A DNA stretch of 34,356 bases from an uncultured Alphaproteobacteria bacterium. GTDB taxonomy: Bacteria; Pseudomonadota; Alphaproteobacteria; HIMB59; GCA-002718135. Of the stretch, positions 1-8,825 are shown piece after piece. Below the pieces are notes generated by a model. It did no database searches. It was not told where the DNA came from and saw only the letters and a program-made list of their open reading frames with translations. The position numbers and the translations under genes are program-made. The number at the start of each line of letters is the position of its first letter. Within the stretch, counting starts at the first letter, position 1. The stretch lies in the NCBI GenBank assembly GCA_902522015.1, contig CABYTX010000011.1, positions 1 through 34,356 of the forward strand, written 5' to 3'.

Positions 1-1
1 A

Positions 2-1498
2 ATTGGACAGTTTGGTGTCGGTTTTTATTCCTCATATATGGTTGCGGATAATGTTGCAGTGCTTTCTAAAGATGCTGAAAATGAAGAAACAAATCTTTGG
101 TCTTCCAATGGAAAAGAAAACTATACCATAGAAGAAGCTCAAAAAGATAAAAGAGGCACTTGTATAACTCTAAATATAAAGAAAGATGCTGATGAGTTTT
201 TAGATTCATTTCGTTTAAGATCAATTATAACAAAATACTCAAATTATATTCCTTTTCCAATTTATCTTAAGGACCTTGACGACAAAGAAAAAGAAGAAAA
301 AATAAATGAAGGTAGTCCATTATGGCTAAAGGATAAAAAAGATATAAAAGAAGAAGATTATAAGCAATTTTATAATAATATTTCATTTAATTTTGATGAT
401 CCCTTAAAAACTATTCATTATAACGCTGAGGGTGTTATTAGTTATAAGGCTTTGCTTTATTTTCCTACAAATCAACCTATGGATTTATTCAATGCTGATA
501 GGAAAAATAAAATAAAATTATATGTTCAAAAAGTTTTTATCACTGATGATTGTGAAGACATAATTCCTAATTGGTTGCGTTTTATTCCAGGAGTAGTCGA
601 CTCACAAGATATTTCTCTCAATATAAGTAGAGAAATGCTTCAAAATAATCCTATTATTACAAAAATAAAAAAAGGTATTACAAATAAAATTTTAAGTGAA
701 ATTGGTAGTTTAGCTAAGAAAGAAAAGGATAAATTTGAGATATTTTGGAATAATTTTGGTCCGGTTCTAAAAGAAGGCTTATACGAACATAATGATCATC
801 ATGAAAAAATCCTACCGCTATTAAAATTTGAAAATTCTTTAAATGATAAAAAAATATCTCTTGAAGAGTACACTAAATTAATGGCTAAAGATCAAAAAGA
901 AATTTATTATTTTGCCAATACTGATAAGGATCATATTAAGAACTCTCCTCAATTAGAAGTTTTCACTGATAAAAAGATACCAGTATTGTTTATGGTTGAT
1001 GCAGTGGATGAGTTTTGGATACAAAATGTAAATAAATTTAAAGATTTAGAATTTAAATCAATAACCAAAGGTAAGGTTGATGTTTCAAAAGTTGGTGAAA
1101 AATCGAATAAGAAATACGAAGATAAAAAAGAAATAGATAGTAAAATCAATGATTTAATTAACATACTTAAAACAGAGCTAAAAGAGACTATATCTGATGT
1201 TATTGTATCTGAGAGATTGACCAAAAGCCCAATTCTGCTTGTTGCTGAAGAAACTGGGATGGATATAAATATGGAAAAACTGATGAAAATGCATAATCAA
1301 AAAACTCCTGTTTCAAAAAAGATACTTGAAATTAATCCAAACCATCCAATGATTGTAAATTTATCTCAAAATTTAACAAAAATTGACCATAAAAAAGCTT
1401 CAAATTTAATTTTAGATCAAGCTAATATATTAGATGGTAACATTCTCTCAAATCCATCTGCTTACTTAGAAAATTTAACTGAAATTTTTATTAAATAA
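2..1498 (+). CDS. htpG: Molecular chaperone HtpG (Hsp90 family), 5' truncated by window start
   Basis: Reading frame is open from nt 2 (IGQFGVGFYSSYMVADNV), the conserved Hsp90 GQFGVGFYS motif; also LRFIPGVVDSQDISLNISREMLQ and the typical C-terminal region. Confidence 0.97.
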   Translation: MGQFGVGFYSSYMVADNVAVLSKDAENEETNLWSSNGKENYTIEEAQKDKRGTCITLNIKKDADEFLDSFRLRSIITKYSNYIPFPIYLKDLDDKEKEEKINEGSPLWLKDKKDIKEEDYKQFYNNISFNFDDPLKTIHYNAEGVISYKALLYFPTNQPMDLFNADRKNKIKLYVQKVFITDDCEDIIPNWLRFIPGVVDSQDISLNISREMLQNNPIITKIKKGITNKILSEIGSLAKKEKDKFEIFWNNFGPVLKEGLYEHNDHHEKILPLLKFENSLNDKKISLEEYTKLMAKDQKEIYYFANTDKDHIKNSPQLEVFTDKKIPVLFMVDAVDEFWIQNVNKFKDLEFKSITKGKVDVSKVGEKSNKKYEDKKEIDSKINDLINILKTELKETISDVIVSERLTKSPILLVAEETGMDINMEKLMKMHNQKTPVSKKILEINPNHPMIVNLSQNLTKIDHKKASNLILDQANILDGNILSNPSAYLENLTEIFIK

Positions 1499-2429
1499 CT
1501 GAATTTATAATTTTATTATTATTAAAAAATTCAACAAATTGATTAGCAACCATTTCTGCTACAACTATTTGTGCTTCATCAGTGGAGGCAGCAATATGTG
1601 GAGTTAAAATTATATTATCTAAATTATAAAAACCACTATCTTCTAAAGGTTCATTTTTAAAAACATCTAATGCAGCGCCTTTAATTTCTTTTTTTTCTAG
1701 AGCATTTTTAAGGTCATCTTCATCAACTAAGTTACCTCTAGCAGTATTGATGATTATACAATTTTTTTTCATTAGTGATAGATGATTTTTATTCATAATC
1801 GGGTTGCCATCTTTATTGGGTTTACAGTGAAAAGAAATTATATCCGAATATTTAATAATCTCATCGATAGAACAAGAATTATATTCAGGATAGTTATCCT
1901 TAATTGTTTCAAAGTATGAAGAAAATATTGAAACGTGCATTCCCAAGGCATTAGATATTTCTGCAACTCTTTTACCTACGTTACCAAAACCTATGATACC
2001 AATTTTCTTACCTTTAATTTCATTTCCTTTTAATTTCTTTTTTTCCCAAAGACCCTTATGAGTTGTCTCATTGGCAACAGTAATTTTTCTTTGCAATGCA
2101 AAAATTAAACCAATTGTGTGTTCTGCTGTAGCATTTGTATTTCCTCCTGGTGTATTCATTACGATAATATTTTTATTTTTAGCAGCTTCCACATCAACAT
2201 TATCTACCCCTGCTCCTGCCCTACCTATAATTTTTAAATTTGAAAGAGAATCAATTAAATCTTTTCGCACTTTAGTTGCAGAACGAATGATTAAACCATC
2301 ATAGTTATCAATTATTTTTTTTAATTCTTCAGGTGATAAGTTTGTTTTTGTGTCAACTGAAATGTTATTCTGTATTAAAATTTCAGATGCAATATTATCT
2401 AGTGAATCTGATATTAGTACTTTAGGCAT
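1491..2429 (-). CDS. serA: D-3-phosphoglycerate dehydrogenase, short form / D-2-hydroxyacid dehydrogenase
   Basis: NAD-binding GKKIGIIGFGNVGKRVA, GRAGAGVDNVDVEAAKNKNIIVMNTPGGN, NTARGNLVDEDDL, LTPHIAAST motifs. Start trimmed from 2462 to the ATG at 2429 (MPKVLISDSL). Adjacent to serC. Confidence 0.92.
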   Translation of the reverse strand: MPKVLISDSLDNIASEILIQNNISVDTKTNLSPEELKKIIDNYDGLIIRSATKVRKDLIDSLSNLKIIGRAGAGVDNVDVEAAKNKNIIVMNTPGGNTNATAEHTIGLIFALQRKITVANETTHKGLWEKKKLKGNEIKGKKIGIIGFGNVGKRVAEISNALGMHVSIFSSYFETIKDNYPEYNSCSIDEIIKYSDIISFHCKPNKDGNPIMNKNHLSLMKKNCIIINTARGNLVDEDDLKNALEKKEIKGAALDVFKNEPLEDSGFYNLDNIILTPHIAASTDEAQIVVAEMVANQFVEFFNNNKIINSVI

Positions 2430-3585
2430 TTTTAGATTTAATTTCTGAATAAGCCCAATCAATCCAAGGTAAAACTAATTCTACATCTGAAGTTTGAACC
2501 GTGCCTCCAGCCCATATTCTAAAAGAAGGTGGCGCTTTAGGATATCCATTACAATCAAATCCAACATTATTATCAGAAAGTAATTTACATATATCAGCCA
2601 TTACTGCTCTTTGACCGCTTTCATCTTTATTAGTAAACCAGTCTTCAATAATTTTAAAAGTTATTCCAGTGTTTGAAATATAATTATCATCTTTAATTTC
2701 AGATAAAAAAGTGACCCAATCTCTTTCATTTATCCATTCTCTAATTTTTTGTAAAGAATTCTGAGATTTAGTAATTAATGAATCTAAGCCTCCTTGAGAA
2801 GAAACCCAATTTAATGAATCAATGATATCTTCAACACATATCATTGACGGTGTATTTATTGTGTTTCCTTCGAATATACCTTTTATTAATTTCTTATTTT
2901 CAGCTAATCTAAATAATTTTGGAACTGGCCAACTTGGCGTAAAACTTTCTAATCTTTCAACAACACGTGGAGAAATTGCAATCATTCCATGAGCTGCCTC
3001 TCCTCCGAGTATTTTTTGCCATGACCAAGTTATAACATCACATTTATTATAATCTATAGGCATACCAAAGATTGCTGAAGTAGCATCACAAATGGTTAGC
3101 CCTTTTCTGTCATCAGGTATCCAATCTCCATTAGGTACTTTGACACCAGATGTTGTTCCATTCCAAGTAAAGATAACATCATTATCAAAATTGACTTTGG
3201 TTAGGTCAGGTAGTCTGCCGTAGTTTTCTTCATGAATATTTAAATTATCTAATTTTAATTCGCTGATTGCATCGATTACCCAATCTTTACCAAAATTTTC
3301 CCAAGCAAGAATATCAACTCCCGTTTTACCTAATAGGCACCACATAGCAGCTTCTAAAGCACCAGTATTTGATCCAGGCATGATACCCAATAAATAATCA
3401 TCAGGTAATTTAAGAATATCTTTAGATTTATCTATTGCTTCTTTTAATCTTGCTTTACATTCAACAGATCTGTGAGATCTACCAGTTAAAGCTTTACTCA
3501 AAACAGAAATGTCCCAGCCTGGTCTTTTTGAAGTTGGTCCACTTGAAAAATTTGGATTGTTAGGTTTAGTATTAGGTTTATTCAT
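2422..3585 (-). CDS. serC: Phosphoserine aminotransferase
   Basis: NFSSGPTSKRPGW N-terminus and the alphaproteobacterial-type SerC PLP region (TWSWQKILGGEAAHGMIAISPRVVERLESF). Confidence 0.95.
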   Translation of the reverse strand: MNKPNTKPNNPNFSSGPTSKRPGWDISVLSKALTGRSHRSVECKARLKEAIDKSKDILKLPDDYLLGIMPGSNTGALEAAMWCLLGKTGVDILAWENFGKDWVIDAISELKLDNLNIHEENYGRLPDLTKVNFDNDVIFTWNGTTSGVKVPNGDWIPDDRKGLTICDATSAIFGMPIDYNKCDVITWSWQKILGGEAAHGMIAISPRVVERLESFTPSWPVPKLFRLAENKKLIKGIFEGNTINTPSMICVEDIIDSLNWVSSQGGLDSLITKSQNSLQKIREWINERDWVTFLSEIKDDNYISNTGITFKIIEDWFTNKDESGQRAVMADICKLLSDNNVGFDCNGYPKAPPSFRIWAGGTVQTSDVELVLPWIDWAYSEIKSKNA

Positions 3586-4796
3586 ACATTTTTTTCAAAC
3601 TCATAAACTACTAAGCCATCTAAAGGTTTTGGATCAAACCATGTTGATTTAGGAGGCATAGTCAAATTTTTATTTGCGACTGTAATAACATCACTTATTG
3701 AAGATGGGAAGATAGAAAATGCCACACTGTCATTATTTTCATCGACTTTTTTTTCTAAAGCTTCCAAACCATGGCATCCGGCAATAAATCTTATTCTTTC
3801 ATCATTATTAACATCAGATATATTTAAATGTTTTTTGAAAATAAAATTGTTTAAAATATTAATATCTAGCGTATCAACAAAATTATCAGTTTTTAATTCA
3901 GTTATAAAATGTAATGAATACCACTTTTTTTCATGATACATTCCAAATTGTTTATTAGATTGAGGTTTGAAAGGATTTTTTTCTTTTTTTATTTCGAAAT
4001 TTTCAGAAAGAATGTCTAAAAAATTTTCTTCACTTAAACCATTTAAATCTTTAACAACTCTATTATAATCAAATATTTTAGCCTCATCACTTGGAAACGC
4101 CGCTATCATAAAATCTTCTTGTAAAATATTTTTATTATAATTTAATTCACCAATAATTTTCATTGCACCCATTCTATGGTGTCCATCAGCAATATAAAAA
4201 TTATCTACCTCATTTATAAACAATGAAGATAGCTTTTTGATGAAAGTTTCATCAGAGACACACCAAAGTTTATGAATAGATTTATCAAAACTTTCAAAAT
4301 CATAATCTGGAGTATTTGATATTATAGAGGATAATAAATCTTTTATCTTATTGTTTTTTTTATATACCACATAAATAGGACCAATTTGTGTTTTTATATT
4401 TAGCATTTGCTCTGCTCTTTCTCTCATCCTTGTTTCATAAATTTTTTCATGTGCTTTAATTTTTTCATCTACGAAATCTGATATTTTAGAAAGAGATAAA
4501 AAACCTAGTTGAGTATGGCCTTTAAATTCAATTTGATAAATGTAATAAAATAATTCTTTATCTTTTTTAATTACGTCATTTTCTTTCATTTCATTAAAAT
4601 GTGATTTAGCTTCTAAGAGAGTATCTGCTTCTTTTAATTGCCCAACAGGATTCAAAATTTTTAAATAATTCCAATAATTATTTTTTTTAAATATTTCTAT
4701 ATTTTCAATACTTAAATGATCAGTAGAGGGAGCAATTAAATTTTTTGCATCTTCGTTGTAAGGACGTGTTCCTTTAAAAGGTTTAATTTCAACCAT
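3582..4796 (-). CDS. DUF1015 family protein
   Basis: N-terminal IKPFKGTRPYN, FYIADGHHRMGAM motif, and GLVVYEFEKNV C-terminus; placed directly upstream of serC with a 4-bp ATGA overlap. Confidence 0.88.
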   Translation of the reverse strand: MVEIKPFKGTRPYNEDAKNLIAPSTDHLSIENIEIFKKNNYWNYLKILNPVGQLKEADTLLEAKSHFNEMKENDVIKKDKELFYYIYQIEFKGHTQLGFLSLSKISDFVDEKIKAHEKIYETRMRERAEQMLNIKTQIGPIYVVYKKNNKIKDLLSSIISNTPDYDFESFDKSIHKLWCVSDETFIKKLSSLFINEVDNFYIADGHHRMGAMKIIGELNYNKNILQEDFMIAAFPSDEAKIFDYNRVVKDLNGLSEENFLDILSENFEIKKEKNPFKPQSNKQFGMYHEKKWYSLHFITELKTDNFVDTLDINILNNFIFKKHLNISDVNNDERIRFIAGCHGLEALEKKVDENNDSVAFSIFPSSISDVITVANKNLTMPPKSTWFDPKPLDGLVVYEFEKNV

Positions 4797-4842
4797 AATA
4801 AAGAAACAACTTTAATTAAATAAAAAAAAATTTAAACTTAAA

Positions 4843-6207
4843 TTACGCTACTTCTGGTATTTGAGAAATAGATTTACCTATTCCATCATCATCAATAACA
4901 TCATCAGCCATTGATCCATTTAGATAATCATCATAAGCTGACATATCAAAATATCCATGGCCACATAAATTAAAGAGAATAGTTTTTGACTCGCCTTTTT
5001 CTTTACATTCTAAAGCTGCATCAATAGCACCTTTGATTGCATGGTTTCCTTCTGGAGCAGGAATAATTCCTTCTTGTTTTGCAAAGGTTAACCCAGCTTC
5101 AAAACAATCTTTTTGACCGTAAGCCTTTGCTCTCATCAGACCTAACTCATATAAGTGGCTTAAATGATAAGACATGCCATGGTACCTTAATCCGCCAGAG
5201 TGATTAGCAGGCGGTAAGAAATCAGATCCAAGGGTATGCATTTTAATTAATGGAGTCATTTTTGCCATATCACCATGATCATAAGCATACTTACCCTTAG
5301 TAAATGAAGGACATGATGCAGGCTCGCAACCGATTATATCAATTTTTTGACCACCTCTTAACTGTTGTCCTAAAAATGGAAACATTAATCCAGAAAGATT
5401 ACTACCACCACCTGTGCAGCCAACAATAATATCAGGATAATCTCCAGCCATCTCCATTTGCATAATAGCTTCATTACCATTTATAGTTTGATGCATTAGA
5501 ACGTGGCCTAAAACACTTCCAAGTGAGTATTTTGCTTTACCTCCACTTTTAACAGTTGCTTCTATTGCTTCTGATATAGCTATTCCTAAACTACCAGGGT
5601 TATCAGGATTTTCTGATAATAACTTGTTACCAAAGTCAGTTAAATTAGATGGACTAGCGTGACAGTTAGCACCGAACGATTGCATCATTAATTTTCTGTA
5701 AGGTTTATGATCAAAACTAACCTTAACCATGAAAACTTCTATATCTATACCAAAGATTTGACCTGCAAAAGCTAATGAACTTCCCCACTGACCTGCACCC
5801 GTTTCAGTAAAAATTTTACTAATTCCTTCTTCTTTATTAAAAAATGCTTGCGGAACTGCAGTATTTGGTTTGTGACTTCCTGTTGGACTAACACCTTCAT
5901 ATTTGTAATAAATTTTAGCTGGAGTATCTAAAAACTTTTCTAACCTTCTTGCCCTAAATAAAGGAGAAGGTCTCCATTGTTTGTATACTTCTCTTACTGG
6001 CTCAGGAATTTCTATTTCTCTTTCGGTAGAAACTTCTTGCATAATTAAACTCATTGGAAATAAAGGAGCAAAGTCATCAGGACCAGCTGGTTGTTTAGTT
6101 CCAGGGTGTAATGGAGGTGGTGGTGGACTTGGTAAGTCTGCATTAATATTATACCAAAACTTTGGTGCTTTATTTTCTTCAAGTAAGTATTTAATTGAGT
6201 CGCTCAT
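4843..6207 (-). CDS. TrpB2-type tryptophan synthase beta-like PLP enzyme
   Basis: LHPGTKQPAGPDDFAPLFP, PLFRARRLEKFL, YKYEGVSPTGSHKPNTAVPQAF (PLP lysine), TETGAGQWGSSLA and VGCTGGGSNLSG; the N-terminus is characteristic of the TrpB2 subgroup. Confidence 0.92.
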   Translation of the reverse strand: MSDSIKYLLEENKAPKFWYNINADLPSPPPPPLHPGTKQPAGPDDFAPLFPMSLIMQEVSTEREIEIPEPVREVYKQWRPSPLFRARRLEKFLDTPAKIYYKYEGVSPTGSHKPNTAVPQAFFNKEEGISKIFTETGAGQWGSSLAFAGQIFGIDIEVFMVKVSFDHKPYRKLMMQSFGANCHASPSNLTDFGNKLLSENPDNPGSLGIAISEAIEATVKSGGKAKYSLGSVLGHVLMHQTINGNEAIMQMEMAGDYPDIIVGCTGGGSNLSGLMFPFLGQQLRGGQKIDIIGCEPASCPSFTKGKYAYDHGDMAKMTPLIKMHTLGSDFLPPANHSGGLRYHGMSYHLSHLYELGLMRAKAYGQKDCFEAGLTFAKQEGIIPAPEGNHAIKGAIDAALECKEKGESKTILFNLCGHGYFDMSAYDDYLNGSMADDVIDDDGIGKSISQIPEVA

Positions 6208-6305
6208 AATAAAAGTATATTGGACTATAAAAAATTAAATTACAACCATAAATGAAATACCTTAACTTCAAAAATGTGTCTATTTTTATTGCTGTTTTAT
6301 TAGTA

Positions 6306-7223
6306 TTATATGTTTTTTACGGATATTTTACTCATTGATCTTTTTTGCCCAACAAACAGACCAATAAAAACTAGAATAATTCCAACTATAGAACTAAACA
6401 CTATTTGTTCAGAAAGAAATATAAATCCCCATATTAATGCAAAAACAGGAATTAAATAGGCAACATAAGACAAGAAAACCGGACCAGATTGTTTAACTAT
6501 ATGATAGCGCATATGAAATGCAATAGCTGTTGGAAAAACACCTAAATAAATAATAGAAATTAAAGAAATCTTATTAATATTATTCTCATAATTAATAAAA
6601 TCATAAAATAAAAAAGGTAATGATATTATCGCTCCAAATAATGTAGCAAAAGTAGTAATTGAAATAGGGCTTAATTTCTTTAATTTATTATAAGCAGCAA
6701 TATTTGAAATCATATAGCCAAATGCAGCTATAATCACAAAAATTTTTGCTAAAGTACTAATGTAGTTTTCATCTTGAAAATTAAATTTACTTATATCTAA
6801 AATAAAAATAATACCGACAAAACCTATAATTATTGATAAAAATTTAACCCAAGTAAACTTATCGTCTGAAGTTAAAACATGAGACATTAGTAATGTTATT
6901 AAGGGACCAACCGACATTAATAACCCTGCAGTAGAAGAAGGAATGTATTGTTCAGCCCAACTAATAAGATAAAATGGTAAAAAATTTCCAGTAATGCCAA
7001 TAAAAGAAAGAATTAAAACTAAATCGAGATTTAATTTAGGATGATTGTTATATGAATAATATAAAATAATTAAGAATATTGATGCTATAATTAATCTTAA
7101 GGAAGCAATACTTGTAGGCGTAAAACTAGAAAGACAAATTTTAATAACAAAAAAAGAAGATCCCCAAATAGCAGCTAAAATTACAAGAAGTATTAAATTA
7201 TTTGATACTAATTTGTTTAACAA
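6306..7223 (-). CDS. DMT/EamA family transporter
   Basis: About 10 predicted TM helices with two EamA repeats (AAIWGSSFFVIKI...; LIPVFALIWGFIFLSEQI). Confidence 0.88.
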   Translation of the reverse strand: MLNKLVSNNLILLVILAAIWGSSFFVIKICLSSFTPTSIASLRLIIASIFLIILYYSYNNHPKLNLDLVLILSFIGITGNFLPFYLISWAEQYIPSSTAGLLMSVGPLITLLMSHVLTSDDKFTWVKFLSIIIGFVGIIFILDISKFNFQDENYISTLAKIFVIIAAFGYMISNIAAYNKLKKLSPISITTFATLFGAIISLPFLFYDFINYENNINKISLISIIYLGVFPTAIAFHMRYHIVKQSGPVFLSYVAYLIPVFALIWGFIFLSEQIVFSSIVGIILVFIGLFVGQKRSMSKISVKNI

Positions 7224-7226
7224 AAA

Positions 7227-7526
7227 TTAGATTTTGTTTTTTGGTTGTGGAATTTCGATGTTTTCTGAAGGTTTCATAAATTCATCTCTTCTGCCATCCC
7301 AAAGATAATCCGCATAATCAAATTCTGTAATCATTCTATCTGATCGTTCAAATGTTAAACCGTATTTCCTACAATAACTAGCAAATTCTTCAGCGTTATC
7401 TATTGGTAAATTTTCTACAGTCCATTTTCTGGAACTTCTATCAAATTTAAAACCGTTTTTTTTGAACCAATCTCTATGATAGTATGAGTCTCTACCAAAA
7501 GCTGAAAAAGTTATTTTTTTTGACAT
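7227..7526 (-). CDS. Hypothetical small basic protein (99 aa)
   Basis: Intact ORF in a tight operon-like position; soluble, no TM, with a FKKNGFKFDRSSRKWTVENL segment. Confidence 0.75.
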   Translation of the reverse strand: MSKKITFSAFGRDSYYHRDWFKKNGFKFDRSSRKWTVENLPIDNAEEFASYCRKYGLTFERSDRMITEFDYADYLWDGRRDEFMKPSENIEIPQPKNKI

Positions 7527-7635
7527 AATGATATGCGCTCATACATTAAAAACTAAGAAATAACAAATTTAATTTTTAAAATTAATTTTATTTAAAATAG
7601 TAGAAATTTAGTAGTATTTATAATAAGATAATTTT

Positions 7636-7968
7636 ATGGATCTTTACAGTAGTAGTGAAATAACAGTTCATCAGTTAAATGAACTAAAGCAAGATGACAA
7701 AAAAATTCAAATTATAGATGTAAGAGAGGATACTGAAAGAGATCATGCACACATTAAAGGTACAATACATATGAAACTTTCAGAAATTGCAAAAAGATAC
7801 ACTGAATTAGATAAGAAAAAAAATATTTTTGTAATGTGTCATACCGGTACAAGAAGCCAAGCTGTATGTAAATGGCTTAAAGCACAAGGTTATAATCATT
7901 GTGTTAATGTACTTGGCGGAATAGACGCATGGGCTGCTTTAATTGACAGAAATATAAGAAGATATTAA
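7636..7968 (+). CDS. Rhodanese-like domain protein
   Basis: IIDVREDTERDHAHIKGTIHMKLSEI and VMCHTGTRSQAVCKWLKAQGY with active-site Cys loop; GGIDAWA. Confidence 0.93.
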   Translation: MDLYSSSEITVHQLNELKQDDKKIQIIDVREDTERDHAHIKGTIHMKLSEIAKRYTELDKKKNIFVMCHTGTRSQAVCKWLKAQGYNHCVNVLGGIDAWAALIDRNIRRY

Positions 7969-8153
7969 GAAATACTCTCTAAGTACAAACCTAGAAAAAT
8001 AATAATTACACTAACTAAAAACATTATTATCCTGAACAGGATTTCAATAAAAAGATTAAATCTTATTCTTTTTTTTATAATTAGTTTGTATAGGGGATTA
8101 CTAATTGATAGAGAAATTAATAGTATCCCAATAATAATAACTAACCAATGCAT
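7965..8153 (-). CDS. Small membrane protein (62 aa), unknown function
   Basis: ORF with two hydrophobic helices; fills the interval between rhodanese and nitroreductase genes. Confidence 0.6.
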   Translation of the reverse strand: MHWLVIIIGILLISLSISNPLYKLIIKKRIRFNLFIEILFRIIMFLVSVIIIFLGLYLESIS

Positions 8154-8825
8154 AAAGTTAAAAAATACATAGCTGAAGATTTAAAATTTTCAAATCAAAC
8201 TATCAAAGAAATGAAGATTAATTCAAAAAAATTTTATTATAAAATTATAGAAAGAAGAAGCATACGTGAATTTTCAAAAGATAAAATCGATATAAATATT
8301 ATAAAAAATGCGATCTTATCTGCAGGATCAGCTCCAAGTGGAGCAAATCTTCAACCTTGGCATTTTGTAATAGTAAAAAATAAAAACGTAAAAAAGAAGA
8401 TTAGAATAGAAGCAGAAAAAGAAGAAGAAAATTTTTATAAGTACAAGGCTCCTAAAGAATGGTTAGAAGCATTAACTCCTTTAGGAACTGATGAAAATAA
8501 AAAATTTATTGAAAATGCACCTTATTTAATAGCTATATTTGAGAAAAAATTTTCAGTTTCAAAAAATAAGAAAATAAAAAATTATTATGTAAAAGAGTCG
8601 GTCGGTATAGCTACTGGTATATTAATTACTTGTTTACATTTTTCTGGCTTAGCAATGTTAACACACACGCCAAGCCCAATGACATTTCTTAATAAAATTT
8701 TGAAAAGACCTAGTAATGAAAAACCATTTGTTTTACTTATTGTTGGACGACCAGATAAAGATGTAAAAGTTCCAAAGTTTGCAAGACAAAAGAAAAAGTT
8801 TGAGGAAATTACTTCAATTTTTTAA
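8148..8825 (+). CDS. Nitroreductase family protein, iodotyrosine deiodinase (IYD)-like
   Basis: RRSIREFSKDKID FMN-binding start, SAGSAPSGANLQPWHFVIV, VGIATGILITCLHFSGL, LKRPSNEKPFVLLIVGRP. Start uncertain: ATG 8148 or ATG 8211. Confidence 0.88.
   Translation: MHKVKKYIAEDLKFSNQTIKEMKINSKKFYYKIIERRSIREFSKDKIDINIIKNAILSAGSAPSGANLQPWHFVIVKNKNVKKKIRIEAEKEEENFYKYKAPKEWLEALTPLGTDENKKFIENAPYLIAIFEKKFSVSKNKKIKNYYVKESVGIATGILITCLHFSGLAMLTHTPSPMTFLNKILKRPSNEKPFVLLIVGRPDKDVKVPKFARQKKKFEEITSIF

Noticed and set aside
949-1224. 91-aa - strand ORF within htpG
   Set aside because: Entirely antisense to a conserved Hsp90 coding region.
2071-2304. 77-aa + strand ORF within serA
   Set aside because: Shadow ORF antisense to the conserved NAD-binding region.
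5981-6238. 85-aa + strand ORF over the trpB2 5' end
   Set aside because: Glycine run is merely the antisense of the proline run; no family resemblance.
7527-7635. AT-rich near-palindromic sequence between the 99-aa gene and rhodanese gene
   Set aside because: Imperfect AT repeats at the level expected from base composition; no clear stem or motif.
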